A stretch of DNA of 64,000 nucleotides from Aestuariibacter sp. A3R04 (GCF_018860805.1 NZ_JAHKQR010000016.1:62001-126000), one strand, 5' to 3'. Counted from the stretch's first letter, positions 16,331-25,527 are shown. Program-made: numbers and translations. The notes: generated by a model not told the origin, from the sequence alone.

Positions 16331-16888
16331 TTAGTTACATTCATTATAAATGGCAGTTGCTTTGTCTACTTCACAACTTGCCAAACCAGCGTCTCTCTCA
16401 GCCTCAGCAATTTCCACACAATTTGTAAAAAGATAGTCAATGAAGCCACCTCGAGTACACTGTTGGGAAATAGTTTGTGAATACCTATTTCTGAAGTTTG
16501 CAACACAAGTGCTATATTCTACTTCGACCCGTGCAAGACATTGTGCCTCTGGCTCCTCACCCCCATCACCGGTTGTATCCCCACCAGTATTTGAACCACC
16601 GCCGCCTCCATCACCATTGTCACCATCATCAAACGTCCCATTATCGATAGGTAAATCCCAAGAGTCCCAAGGGTCATCATCCCCTCCGCACCAACAAACC
16701 TCCCATGTGTCCACCGAAGTTGCACTCGCTTTTGAGAAACCAAATCCCCAACCTTTAATAAACTCATGATTAACTTTAGTTAAAATATTTTCCTCAGTAC
16801 AGCTAATGGTGTTAATATTAAAATCAGTTTTTACAGACCCTGTTAAACAAACAACGGCAATGGCTAACTTTCCATAGGCAAGTTTCAT
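16331..16888 (-). CDS. Secreted Cys-rich protein with acidic Gly-rich linker, unknown family
   Basis: A 185-residue predicted exported protein. A short signal sequence (residues 1 to about 18) precedes an N-terminal segment with Cys30 and the pair CWCGG (65-69). An acidic, Gly/Asp/Asn-rich linker covers about 80-113. The C-terminal domain (116-185) has six cysteines in a regular helical pattern (CLARVEVEYSTC, CVEIAEAERDAGLASC), suggesting disulphide-stabilised helices. The start overlaps the stop of the Fic gene by 4 bp (ATGA), so the two are coupled. No enzyme motif is visible and function is unknown. Confidence 0.6.
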   Translation of the reverse strand: MKLAYGKLAIAVVCLTGSVKTDFNINTISCTEENILTKVNHEFIKGWGFGFSKASATSVDTWEVCWCGGDDDPWDSWDLPIDNGTFDDGDNGDGGGGGSNTGGDTTGDGGEEPEAQCLARVEVEYSTCVANFRNRYSQTISQQCTRGGFIDYLFTNCVEIAEAERDAGLASCEVDKATAIYNECN

Positions 16889-17877
16889 AAATTTTTCTTA
16901 GTAACATTTTCGCGTTTAAAGATAATTCCATCTACAGCAAACAAAAAATGGAAAACATCAGAACTGACATACATAAATCCGTTATTATATGAGCTTGCAA
17001 CTCTTTCAAAAACTCCGATACTTTCTAAACGCTCCAAACATTGTCTAGAAATATCATCATTCACATTTAAAATCTTAGCTGCAAACTTTATATTCAACAC
17101 AGGATATTTAAAAATTTTTTTTAAAACTTCACTATCATAGGTGTCTAAAGACCTAAGAATAATTTTCTTTTCTATTATTTTTTTTGTATTTTCAAGTCTC
17201 TCATTAATTTCTTCATTTACTAATTTCGCCCATTTTATCGAATCCTTCCAATACCCTTTCTCAGATATATCATTATCAAGATTCACAGAAAAATTACGAG
17301 AATAATTCTCTTCGTCAAAACGAAACCGATAAAGCTCTAAGTTTGGCACTGCAAATCCAGACTTTTCCAATAGATATTCAAGTATCGCTCTTGCTGTTCT
17401 ACCGTTACCATCTCTGAATGGATGAATTGAAAGAAAGCGAACGTATTGAACAATTATTTGATTTAAATCTTCATCTTTTCCGTTATGGAAGCTTTTCAAC
17501 CAATCATTAAATAACTCTAAAATTTTATCCGCAGGGGGAGGAATATGGACTATTACCTTTTTTGATTTTTGGCCAACAAAGTTTTGTAAACTACGAAATC
17601 CATGATAATCGGCATCTCTGTACATAATTTTGTGTGCAGAGATAATTGAATTTTTACTTAGTCCGTTACGATGAAATAGTTTTACTGAATCACGAAAACC
17701 CTCTGCCTGACGTTTTAGATCGACAACTAGAGAGGATTGATTACTTTCGTCAATTACACATGAGAAAAAAGAACCATGAGGTACTAATCTTCCTTCTCGC
17801 AAAGCAACACCACCACAGACGTAGCGATCTATCAAACTGGATACACAGCTGTTTTTCCATTCCTTTGGCCATTCCAT
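16885..17877 (-). CDS. Fic domain protein (probable AMP-transferase) with C-terminal winged helix
   Basis: A 330-residue Fic protein. The complete catalytic motif HPFRDGNGRTAR is at residues 152-163, with His152 as the expected base. Upstream, the conserved FRSLQNFVG and PPPADKILELFNDW elements are present. Residues 250-320 form a predicted winged-helix domain. Fic enzymes usually transfer AMP to a target Tyr, Ser or Thr. No clear S/TxxxE(G/N) inhibitory helix is seen, although VALREG at residues 24-29 is a degenerate form. AAAGG precedes the ATG. The frame stays open for about 50 codons upstream without a start codon. It is first in a three-gene, low-GC operon. Confidence 0.88.
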   Translation of the reverse strand: MEWPKEWKNSCVSSLIDRYVCGGVALREGRLVPHGSFFSCVIDESNQSSLVVDLKRQAEGFRDSVKLFHRNGLSKNSIISAHKIMYRDADYHGFRSLQNFVGQKSKKVIVHIPPPADKILELFNDWLKSFHNGKDEDLNQIIVQYVRFLSIHPFRDGNGRTARAILEYLLEKSGFAVPNLELYRFRFDEENYSRNFSVNLDNDISEKGYWKDSIKWAKLVNEEINERLENTKKIIEKKIILRSLDTYDSEVLKKIFKYPVLNIKFAAKILNVNDDISRQCLERLESIGVFERVASSYNNGFMYVSSDVFHFLFAVDGIIFKRENVTKKNL

Positions 17878-18070
17878 AGTCCATAACCTTTTGGTGCTTA
17901 AATTTTTACGAAGCTCGAATTCAGATAATTCAGATAAGACTAATAAATCGTAGTTGCAATCTGCAGTAGTATCAAGACTATTTAAAAAAAAATGAAAAGA
18001 CCATAAAAAGGATTGGTTTTTAAAATAAGTAGTCCTCTAAGTTTATTCATGGTGTGTCTAATCGTCCACT

Positions 18071-18567
18071 TCACAGTTTGGTTTCCCGAATTAATACATG
18101 GCCTCCTCCCGTATCGCAAGGTTTATCCTCTAAGGAAACTGTGAATAAGTCTTTCAATTTAGACCTTAAGCAAAGCTTTGCACTGCCTGTGCACAAGCCT
18201 GTTGGGTCGATAAAATTAACGGGACATCATGCACACAACCATACAGATTCATTTGGTAAGCGTAGCCAATCGGGTCAGTTTCCAAGAAACGACCTAGCTT
18301 TGGATGATAAATCCGTGCTTTGTAGTAATAGAGGCTTGTTCCTTCCAGAAGTATTTGGCCGGTGTATCTGAAGCGTGAATTGCTGTCATTCATTGGCAAG
18401 CCAAAAGCGTCATACTGATGAGTTTGAACAACAGCGCCTGAACTCTCTGTTTCCGATATTATTGTTCTTTTTTCATCTGCTTATAGATATCGCTTGTTGG
18501 CTGTACCACTCCTTTCATACCAAAGCAAAGGATCATCATCTGCAATGTCATGTATATAACGTGGCAA
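18071..18567 (-). pseudogene. Decayed Rhs repeat-associated core and tail
   Basis: Three frames together give a recognisable Rhs core: PRYIHDIADDDPLLWYER, then KRYL, a TAA stop at 18481-18483, then ADEKRTIISE, HQYDAFGLP, RFRYTGQ, YYYKARIYHPKLGRFLETDP and IGYAYQMNLYG. A one-base deletion near 18224 shifts the frame, after which PVNFIDPTGLCTG continues and a 30-residue tail ends at TGA 18071. Nothing of the upstream YD repeats remains: homology begins at the folE terminator. Rhs proteins are large toxin-delivery polypeptides; this one is inactive. The tail after DPTG is too short to assign a toxin. Confidence 0.85.
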
Positions 18568-18569
18568 AA

Positions 18570-18600
18570 AAAATAGGTTTACATAGAGAAAACCTATTTT
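18570..18600 (-). terminator. Terminator of folE
   Basis: An 11-bp perfect stem AAAATAGGTTT / AAACCTATTTT followed by nine T residues on the minus strand lies 44 bp after the folE stop codon. Confidence 0.88.
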
Positions 18601-18643
18601 AGCCGGGCTCATAGTAGCCAATCGGCCTACTTCCTGTTTGCCA

Positions 18644-19330
18644 CTAAGACTGAAAAAAGCCCTGTCGCAGTATGGGGTCGGTATTAAACACGCCGCCCAA
18701 GGCAGCGGTTTTGGTGTAGGAATTGGTGTCCCGGATACCCCGCGCTTTTACGCAATAATGGGTGGCGTTGATACTTACCGCCACATCTTCAGTACCGGCC
18801 AGTGTTTGAATGGCAACCAGCACTTGCTGTGTTAAGCGCTCTTGCACCTGTGGCCGCTGCGCGAAAAAGCTCACTAAACGGTTGAGTTTCGACAAGCCAA
18901 TAACGGTGTCTTTCGGAATATAAGCAACGTTCGCCGTGCCATCTATGGTCACAAAGTGATGTTCGCAGGTACTGGTAAGGCTGATGTCTGATACTTGCAC
19001 CGGCTGATTCAGCTTCATCTTGTTTTCAATAACCGTGATCTTCGGGAAATTGCGGTAATCTAACCCACCAAAAATCTCATTGACGTACATTTTGGCTATG
19101 CGTGCGGGGGTTTCGGCCAGGCTGTCGTCAGCACGGTCTAAACCGAGCGTGTCCATGATGTCTGTCATCGCGGCTTCGATGCGAGCGCGCTTTTCGTCAT
19201 TAGACAAACCGTTGTGCACCATGGGCGTTTCCAACCCTTGCGCTTCTAATGCCTTTCTAACCAAAATCGCCGATGAGGACAAACCTGGTTCTATTGCATC
19301 TCGTACCACTACCGCTTCATTAGATAACAT
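18644..19330 (-). CDS. folE: GTP cyclohydrolase I
   Basis: FolE converts GTP to dihydroneopterin triphosphate, the first step of folate and pterin synthesis. Conserved sections include [29 protein letters not shown] with the zinc Cys and His, [20 protein letters not shown] and [11 protein letters not shown] with the second zinc Cys. The length from ATG 19330 is 228 aa, close to the 222 aa of E. coli. The upstream reading adds 20 residues lacking in the family. Divergent folM makes a second pterin gene pair. Confidence 0.96.
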   Translation of the reverse strand: MLSNEAVVVRDAIEPGLSSSAILVRKALEAQGLETPMVHNGLSNDEKRARIEAAMTDIMDTLGLDRADDSLAETPARIAKMYVNEIFGGLDYRNFPKITVIENKMKLNQPVQVSDISLTSTCEHHFVTIDGTANVAYIPKDTVIGLSKLNRLVSFFAQRPQVQERLTQQVLVAIQTLAGTEDVAVSINATHYCVKARGIRDTNSYTKTAALGGVFNTDPILRQGFFQS

Positions 19331-19482
19331 TGCTTTTTTCCGAAACCACCAAATTACTTTATAACGTAAATAAATGCCTTTGCAGACCACTTAATCAGTG
19401 AAAATGACACAAATTTCATGTTTTAATTTGTGCCAAAAGCCATACAACCAAGTACGCATTGCTAAACACTAAGGAGCCTGTT

Positions 19483-20196
19483 TTGCCTCACCCTATTTTG
19501 ATCACCGGCGCTTCACAACGGGTTGGCCTGGCCATTGCCAATGATTTACTCGCTCAAGGCGAAGCGGTAATAATAACATACCGAACACACAAACCCGCGG
19601 TGGATGCGCTCACCGAAGCGGGAGCGACAGTTATTCAGGCCGATTTTAGCACTGACGACGGTATTGCGCGATGTATTGATGAAATAAAAGCCAGCACCGA
19701 AGGTTTACGCGCTATCATTCACAATGCCTCTCAATGGGATTCTGAAAAGCAGCAAACCAACTACGCCCACTTGTTTGACCAAATGATGCAAATTCACGCC
19801 AAAGCCCCTTACCTTTTAAATATGGGGCTTTCTTCACTGCTTTCAAACCCAAATGGGCAGGCTGATATCATCCACATTACTGATTTTGTGCAAGACGCCG
19901 GCAGTGACAAACACCTGGCCTACGCGGCGAGCAAAGCTGCGTTGCACAACTTAACCTTGTCTTTTGCGCGCTTGTTGGCGCCAGAGGTTAAAGTAAACAC
20001 CATAGCCCCTGCGCTGTTGATGTTTAATGAACACGACGATGAGGCGTACAAACAAAAAGCGTTAGCGAAATCACTCATGGCGTGCGAACCCGGAGCAGAA
20101 GCAGCAGTGGATGCAGTAAACTATTTACTTAAGTCTTCGTATGTAACCGGAGAGTCGCTACAGGTAAACGGCGGCCGCCACCTGAAATTCAGCTAG
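19483..20196 (+). CDS. folM: Dihydromonapterin/dihydrofolate reductase FolM
   Basis: FolM is a short-chain dehydrogenase that reduces dihydromonapterin with NADPH. The cofactor motif ITGASQRVGLA is at the N terminus, HNAS is the NNAG equivalent, and the catalytic YAASKAAL carries the Tyr and Lys. APEVKVNTIAP and VNGGRHL align with the E. coli protein throughout. The start is a TTG at 19483 with AAGGAG six bases upstream, which gives 237 aa; the earlier TTG at 19459 has no ribosome-binding site. It is divergent from folE, consistent with joint control of pterin supply. Confidence 0.93.
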   Translation: MPHPILITGASQRVGLAIANDLLAQGEAVIITYRTHKPAVDALTEAGATVIQADFSTDDGIARCIDEIKASTEGLRAIIHNASQWDSEKQQTNYAHLFDQMMQIHAKAPYLLNMGLSSLLSNPNGQADIIHITDFVQDAGSDKHLAYAASKAALHNLTLSFARLLAPEVKVNTIAPALLMFNEHDDEAYKQKALAKSLMACEPGAEAAVDAVNYLLKSSYVTGESLQVNGGRHLKFS

Positions 20197-20227
20197 ATTT
20201 CTATCTTGCTGTGTTGGTGTATGAAAA

Positions 20228-20248
20228 CGGGCAAGGTATACTTGCCCG
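20228..20248. terminator. Possible stem-loop terminator between folM and aguA
   Basis: CGGGCAAG / CTTGCCCG form a perfect 8-bp stem, 31 bp after the folM stop. No good T-run follows, so it may be only an attenuating hairpin or a weak terminator. Confidence 0.4.
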
Positions 20249-20278
20249 GTCTCTTAACCGCTACTTGTGGAATCCTTC

Positions 20279-21349
20279 ATGACTAATTCCGTTTCTACAC
20301 TCGTACCAGAGTGGGAAGCCGTTGACGCCGTTATTCTGGCATGGCCTCACGATGCAACCGACTGGGCGCCATGGCTCGAAGATACCCGGCAGACCTACCT
20401 CAGTGTGATCAAGGCAGTTAACGCGGCCGACGCCGGTGTTATTTTGCTGTGCCGCCCGGATGACATCGCTGACGTGCAAGCCCGTCTTGACGGGACGGCT
20501 AAGGTGTTAATTGTAGGTGCGAAGTACAATGATACCTGGGCGCGCGACTACGCGTTTTTGACCTGTCGCGATGCGCATGATGCTCAGGCTATCGGTCAGC
20601 CAGTGGAGTTCACCTTCAATGGCTGGGGCGAAAAGTTTAATGCATTGCGCGATAACGACGTTAACACACAGTATTTGGCATCACTGTGCCAGCTACCTAT
20701 TCAATCCAGCCACATCGTTGCAGAAGGTGGCGCATTAGAAATAGATGGCAACGGCCATTTGCTTTCTACCGCCCAGTGCTTGCTCAATCCGAAGCGAAAC
20801 GACGATATGTCACTTAATGATTACCGCGAGGCATTCACCAGTATCTTAGGCTGTAGCACATTTACCGTATTTCAACACGGGCATCTTGAGGGTGATGACA
20901 CAGACGGCCACATCGATACGTTAGTGCGTTTTACGCCAGATAGCGGCCTGGTTATCCAGGCTGCTGACAACCGTCCTGACGACGAGCATTTTAGCGGGCT
21001 AACAGCACTGTGTGATGAATGCGCGGCCGCGCTTCCGGAACACAAGCAATTCCGCCTGCCCTTGCCCAGTATGTTTAACGACGACGGTGACAGATTACCC
21101 GCCTCCTACGCGAACTTTTTAATTTGTAATAGGTCTGTTTTATTTCCCGTATATGGGCAAGAAGAAGACGAGCTGGCGTTATCAGTTGCAAAACAGGCAT
21201 TTCCTGGTCATCAAATAGTGTCGGTAGACTGCGCACCACTCGTGCGCCAATTCGGTAGCTTGCATTGCATTTCCATGCAAGTGCCCACAAATACACTGCG
21301 CAACGACGTTCTGACGCAATTGAAACAAGGGGTAACGGTATATGGCTAA
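20279..21349 (+). CDS. aguA: Agmatine deiminase
   Basis: AguA hydrolyses agmatine to N-carbamoylputrescine and ammonia in the arginine decarboxylase route to putrescine. The guanidine-modifying fold is shown by NDTWARDYAF, AEGGALEIDGNG, HLEGDDTDGHIDTLVRF (active-site Asp and His) and the C-terminal nucleophile Cys in GSLHCISMQVP. The length of 356 aa fits the family. The ATG at 20279 was chosen over a GTG 12 bases earlier. It overlaps aguB by 8 bp, forming a two-gene operon. Confidence 0.93.
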   Translation: MTNSVSTLVPEWEAVDAVILAWPHDATDWAPWLEDTRQTYLSVIKAVNAADAGVILLCRPDDIADVQARLDGTAKVLIVGAKYNDTWARDYAFLTCRDAHDAQAIGQPVEFTFNGWGEKFNALRDNDVNTQYLASLCQLPIQSSHIVAEGGALEIDGNGHLLSTAQCLLNPKRNDDMSLNDYREAFTSILGCSTFTVFQHGHLEGDDTDGHIDTLVRFTPDSGLVIQAADNRPDDEHFSGLTALCDECAAALPEHKQFRLPLPSMFNDDGDRLPASYANFLICNRSVLFPVYGQEEDELALSVAKQAFPGHQIVSVDCAPLVRQFGSLHCISMQVPTNTLRNDVLTQLKQGVTVYG

Positions 21350-22235
21350 ATCAACTCTGAAAGTGGGACTGGTTCAGCAGGCTGTAGCAGACAACGATAA
21401 AGCCACTAACTGGCAGAAAAGCGCTGAGCAGGTGGCGAAACTGGCAGCAGAAGGCTGTGAGTGTATATTGCTTCAGGAATTGCATAGCACCTTGTATTTC
21501 TGCCAGCAAGAAGACACCAATGCGTTCGATTTAGCCGAGCCCATCCCTGGCCCAGCCACGAACTTTTTTGGCGAATTAGCCGAAAAACACAATATTGTGT
21601 TGGTTACATCCTTGTTTGAAAAACGGGGCTCGGGCCTGTATCACAATACTGCTGTGGTATTTGACAGAAGCCGCGAAATTGCCGGGAAATACCGCAAGAT
21701 GCACATTCCTGACGACCCCGGTTTCTACGAGAAATTCTATTTCACGCCGGGCGACATGGGCTTCACGCCAATTCAAACCAGCGTGGGGAAATTGGGAGTA
21801 TTGGTGTGCTGGGATCAATGGTATCCGGAAGCAGCCCGGTTAATGGCGATGGCGGGTGCTGATATCTTATTCTACCCAACCGCCATTGGTTGGGACATGA
21901 CTGACACGCCAGAAGAACGGGCTCGTCAGCACGGCGCTTGGCAAACCATTCAGCGTTCTCATTCAGTGGCTAACTCACTGCCTGTTATCGTTGCTAACCG
22001 CACTGGCTTTGAAGCGTCGCCAGTGGATGGTGATCCAGGTATCCAATTCTGGGGTCAAAGCTTTATCAGTGGTCCTCAGGGTGAGATCCTGGCGCAGGCG
22101 AGTGCCGATGAAGAACAAACCCTGTCGGTAGAACTTGATATGGCGCGCACGGAAAAAGTGAAGCGAATTTGGCCTTACTTCCGCGACCGCCGTATTGACG
22201 CTTACGATGAGCTGACTAAACGCTGGCGCGACTAA
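21342..22235 (+). CDS. aguB: N-carbamoylputrescine amidase
   Basis: AguB is a nitrilase-superfamily amidase that turns N-carbamoylputrescine into putrescine, CO2 and ammonia. The catalytic triad is visible as Glu in LLQELHS (about residue 41), Lys in KYRKMHIPDDPG (about 119) and Cys in GVLVCWDQWYPE (about 156). GYIRDA is replaced by the family-typical RIWPYFRDRRIDAY end. The length of 297 aa is normal. Its last 20 bp overlap the convergent pdeM coding end. Confidence 0.94.
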   Translation: MAKSTLKVGLVQQAVADNDKATNWQKSAEQVAKLAAEGCECILLQELHSTLYFCQQEDTNAFDLAEPIPGPATNFFGELAEKHNIVLVTSLFEKRGSGLYHNTAVVFDRSREIAGKYRKMHIPDDPGFYEKFYFTPGDMGFTPIQTSVGKLGVLVCWDQWYPEAARLMAMAGADILFYPTAIGWDMTDTPEERARQHGAWQTIQRSHSVANSLPVIVANRTGFEASPVDGDPGIQFWGQSFISGPQGEILAQASADEEQTLSVELDMARTEKVKRIWPYFRDRRIDAYDELTKRWRD

Positions 22236-22935
22236 CCGCATAAACTTTCTTATCGAAGGTGAGAAACACCTCTCTTTCACGGGGCGCTAGCCACGACAAC
22301 AGCGCTTCGTGATTGATGTCCAGACCACCGGTATATTGCCCAAACGCAGGCATGATCATTAATCTGTCATTGCGCACAAAACAGCGGCCGCTATAGCGTC
22401 GTCTGGCAATGACTGCCCGGCATTTTGGGTGATAGTGCCCCACGATCTGGCTAAGCGTGGGATCACGTTCGGGTTCGTGCCGAAATACAACTCCTTGCCA
22501 CCTAACTGATTCTACGCCTACACCGCCAAACGCACGGGGGATCTCCGGGTCGTGATTACCCAGTATCCAGTACCACTGTTCACACTGCCCTATTAATGTC
22601 TGTAGCAGTTGGCGTTCTTGCGTGCCCAGCCGCTCAAACGCGCCTTTATCGTGAAAGCTGTCACCCAAACACACCACTGTCCGAGGCGAGTAGTCATCAA
22701 GGATAGTATTCAATCGACGTAGTGTTGATAAGCTGTCAAACTGAGGTATGGGATTGGCGAACTGTCCGAGAAAGCTACCCTTCTCCAAATGTAAATCGGA
22801 CACCACCAGGGCATCGCGGACCGGACAATACAACACCCCTCTCCCGTCGAGTAAAAATGTATGCCCGGCAAACCTCACAGGGTGAACGCGATGTGCTCTC
22901 ACCGCTTCATTTAGCCAGTGTTCATCTATCGCCAC
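22216..22935 (-). CDS. pdeM: Ligase-associated DNA damage response endonuclease PdeM
   Basis: A 239-residue calcineurin-like phosphoesterase. Metal motifs are DLHLEKG (residues 47-53), LGDSFHD, LGNHD and GHYHP (C-terminal His pair), followed by MPAFGQYTGG. In many proteobacteria this gene occurs with an Lhr-like helicase, an MBL-fold exonuclease and an ATP-dependent DNA ligase, all of which are present here. The start is GTG at 22935 with AAGG nine bases upstream, overlapping the helicase gene by 14 bp. Its stop overlaps aguB on the other strand. Confidence 0.9.
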   Translation of the reverse strand: MAIDEHWLNEAVRAHRVHPVRFAGHTFLLDGRGVLYCPVRDALVVSDLHLEKGSFLGQFANPIPQFDSLSTLRRLNTILDDYSPRTVVCLGDSFHDKGAFERLGTQERQLLQTLIGQCEQWYWILGNHDPEIPRAFGGVGVESVRWQGVVFRHEPERDPTLSQIVGHYHPKCRAVIARRRYSGRCFVRNDRLMIMPAFGQYTGGLDINHEALLSWLAPREREVFLTFDKKVYAVSRASV

Positions 22936-25375
22936 GAAGTAATGCCTTTATCTCATCCATCATGTCTTCAGCTTCCTGATATAAGTTTGCTTGCTCAATA
23001 ATGGCATGTGCGCCAGCGCCTTTCACTTGCTCGCTTCGCACATCAAGCACAATGGGAATAGCCATGGGTGATACCTTGGGCAAATCGACAAACTGCAGTT
23101 TGTCGTGAAAGCGGATAAGGGTATCAGCTAAGCGCTGCAAATCGAGTAGTTCCCGCTCTGCATCACTGCGGGTTACGGTTAACAATATGTGGTCAGGGTC
23201 GTGTTCCCGCAGCGTGTCATAGATCAAATCCGTGGAAAAAGTGACCTGCTTCATGGTTTTATGGCTGCTGTGATAGTGCTGCTCTGTTAATCCGCTCACC
23301 ACAGCCACTTGCCGGAAAGACCGTTTTAGCATGGGCGCATGCAACATCCAGTTTTCCAACTCGTCACCCAGAATATCTGGCTGAAAAAGTGATGACAGCA
23401 AACTTTCATCTATTTTCTCCAGCAAGCACACTGATAAGCCATAATCCGTCACGGAAAAACTCAGTGGCTTTAACTTGAGTTTTTCCATGCGACGGGTCAT
23501 CAACATACCCAAGGTTTGATTGGCTTTTCGGCCTTCAAAGGTATAGAAGAGCACATAGTTAGCTTTGCGATACGAAAACTGTTCTACCAGTACTTTATTG
23601 CTGTCTGGCAAAGCAGAAAATTCACCTTGTAGCGCCAGCCATTCCTGAACCTGCCTGGGTAACGTCTTCCATGCTGTAGGTGTATCGAGAATATGCCTCA
23701 CGCCATCAGCCAGAAACGTCGACATGGGCATTTGTCCACCGGCATAACTGGGTATTTTAGGCTCACCGCCTTTGGTGGGTTTGGCATGCAATTGCATGTC
23801 TCTTATTGCCTCGAACCTGAGCACTTCCCCTGCAAACAAGAAGGTGTCTCCTGGCACCAGTTGCTGGGCAAAGTACTCTTCCACTTCCCCGATTATTTTG
23901 CCCTGATTTCCCCGGCGGATCCGCTTTACTTTGAGTCTGCCGGCTTCCACGATGGTACCTATATTTTGTCGATGTCGCTGGATGACTCGCTTTGACGCCG
24001 GTACGAACTCACCCGGCGATACTTCCTCCATTCTGCGGTATCGCTCGTAGGCGCGAAGTGCATAACCACCATCCACAGTAAACTGCCATAGCCGTTCAAA
24101 TAATTGGCGTTCAACCCCCTGATAGGGCGGCGCGTTGAGCACTTGTTGATAAATAGATTCTATTGACGCTGGGGCACTGCATGCGCAATTTAGAATAAAC
24201 TGGGGCAGGATATCCAGTGCGCCCGGCAACAGCGCATCGCCATCAAGCTCACCGGCTGCAATGGCCGACATAGCAGCCCTGCATTCAACCGCCTCGAAGC
24301 GGTTAGCTGGCACCAGCAGTGCCTGACTTGGCTCGTTCAGCCTGTGATTAGACCGCCCGATGCGCTGAAGTAGGCGACTCACGCCTTTGGGCGCACCAAT
24401 TTGGATAACTAAATCTACATCGCCCCAATCTATGCCCAACTCAAGTGCTGAAGTACTCACTATGGCCCGTAACCCGCCGCTGCTCATAAGTGCTTCCGTT
24501 TTCCGCCGCTGCTCTTTCGACAACGAGCCGTGATAAAGCGCGATGGGTAACCCGTTTTTATTTTCCTCCCACAACATCTGAAACACCAATTCTGCCTGGG
24601 CGCGGGTATTTACAAACACCAGAGCGGTATTGGCAGCAGAAATCGCCTCATAAACCTCCTGCATGGCGTAACGTGCCATAAAGCCACCAAAGGGCATACG
24701 CTCGCGGGAATCCAGCAATCGAATGTTTGGCTTAACAGTGTGAGGTACATCGATAATATGGGCCGGCGTCCCGGTTTCCCCTAACCAACCTGCAATGGCG
24801 GCCGGGTCAGCTACCGTGGCCGACAAACCAATACGCCGCATGTCCGGCGCAAGGTACTGCAATCTGGCAAGGGCCAAGGCGGTAAAATCCCCGCGCTTGT
24901 TGGAGACCAGACTGTGTATTTCATCGATGATGACGGTTTTCAAACCGCTAAACAGGGTGGGCGCATCAGCGTATGAAAGCAGCAACATTAAAGACTCTGG
25001 CGTGGTCAGCAGTATGTTTGGGGGCTTTTTACGCTGGCGTTGCCGTTTGTGCGAGGGAGTATCTCCGGTTCGCGTTTCAATGGTCACGGGTAAAGACATG
25101 GCTTCAACCGGGTCCATCAAATTACGCTGGACATCGTTAGTCAGGGCTTTCAATGGCGAAATATACAAGGTGTGCAAACCGGTTTGTGGTTGCCGGTACA
25201 AATCTGCCAGCGAGGGCAAAAACCCCGACAACGTCTTACCTGCACCGGTAGGCGCGATAAGCAAGGTAGCATGGTGGGCCTTTGCCGCGCTGAGCATGCT
25301 GCGCTGATAATCCCGTAGCGACCACCCGCGGGAACGAAGCCATTGATAAAAAGGTTTTGGAAGTCTTGAAGCCAT
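22922..25375 (-). CDS. Ligase-associated DNA damage response DEXH-box helicase (Lhr-like)
   Basis: An 817-residue superfamily 2 helicase of the Lhr-core type. Motif I is APTGAGKT (about 38-45), motif II is DEIH, motif III is LSATV and motif VI is QRIGRSNH. C-terminal winged-helix and Lhr-specific domains follow. It should unwind DNA or RNA-DNA duplexes 3' to 5' and work with PdeM, the exonuclease and the ligase in a DNA repair pathway. It heads the leftward pair of this four-gene set. The ATG at 25375 is about 150 bp from the divergent exonuclease start, leaving room for a shared promoter region. Confidence 0.9.
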   Translation of the reverse strand: MASRLPKPFYQWLRSRGWSLRDYQRSMLSAAKAHHATLLIAPTGAGKTLSGFLPSLADLYRQPQTGLHTLYISPLKALTNDVQRNLMDPVEAMSLPVTIETRTGDTPSHKRQRQRKKPPNILLTTPESLMLLLSYADAPTLFSGLKTVIIDEIHSLVSNKRGDFTALALARLQYLAPDMRRIGLSATVADPAAIAGWLGETGTPAHIIDVPHTVKPNIRLLDSRERMPFGGFMARYAMQEVYEAISAANTALVFVNTRAQAELVFQMLWEENKNGLPIALYHGSLSKEQRRKTEALMSSGGLRAIVSTSALELGIDWGDVDLVIQIGAPKGVSRLLQRIGRSNHRLNEPSQALLVPANRFEAVECRAAMSAIAAGELDGDALLPGALDILPQFILNCACSAPASIESIYQQVLNAPPYQGVERQLFERLWQFTVDGGYALRAYERYRRMEEVSPGEFVPASKRVIQRHRQNIGTIVEAGRLKVKRIRRGNQGKIIGEVEEYFAQQLVPGDTFLFAGEVLRFEAIRDMQLHAKPTKGGEPKIPSYAGGQMPMSTFLADGVRHILDTPTAWKTLPRQVQEWLALQGEFSALPDSNKVLVEQFSYRKANYVLFYTFEGRKANQTLGMLMTRRMEKLKLKPLSFSVTDYGLSVCLLEKIDESLLSSLFQPDILGDELENWMLHAPMLKRSFRQVAVVSGLTEQHYHSSHKTMKQVTFSTDLIYDTLREHDPDHILLTVTRSDAERELLDLQRLADTLIRFHDKLQFVDLPKVSPMAIPIVLDVRSEQVKGAGAHAIIEQANLYQEAEDMMDEIKALLRGDR

Positions 25376-25527
25376 AGCCGTTCATGTTTTTCTGATAATA
25401 CGCATAAACCAGCATTGCGGTTTACCTATCTTTTTATCCCCTGTGATTTAGGATTGATGGATGAGTCATCTAAAAATATAGCTACCTCGTATAAGTGCGA
25501 CACTGAATAATTTGTTGGGAGTAAGCG

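Noticed and set aside
16440-16769. Plus-strand ORF with a proline-rich stretch (PPPPPSP)
   Set aside because: It is the antisense reading of the Gly-rich linker of the secreted Cys-rich protein.
24795-25307. Plus-strand 170-aa ORF opposite the Lhr-like helicase
   Set aside because: It is a shadow of a GC-rich conserved coding region and encodes no known motif.
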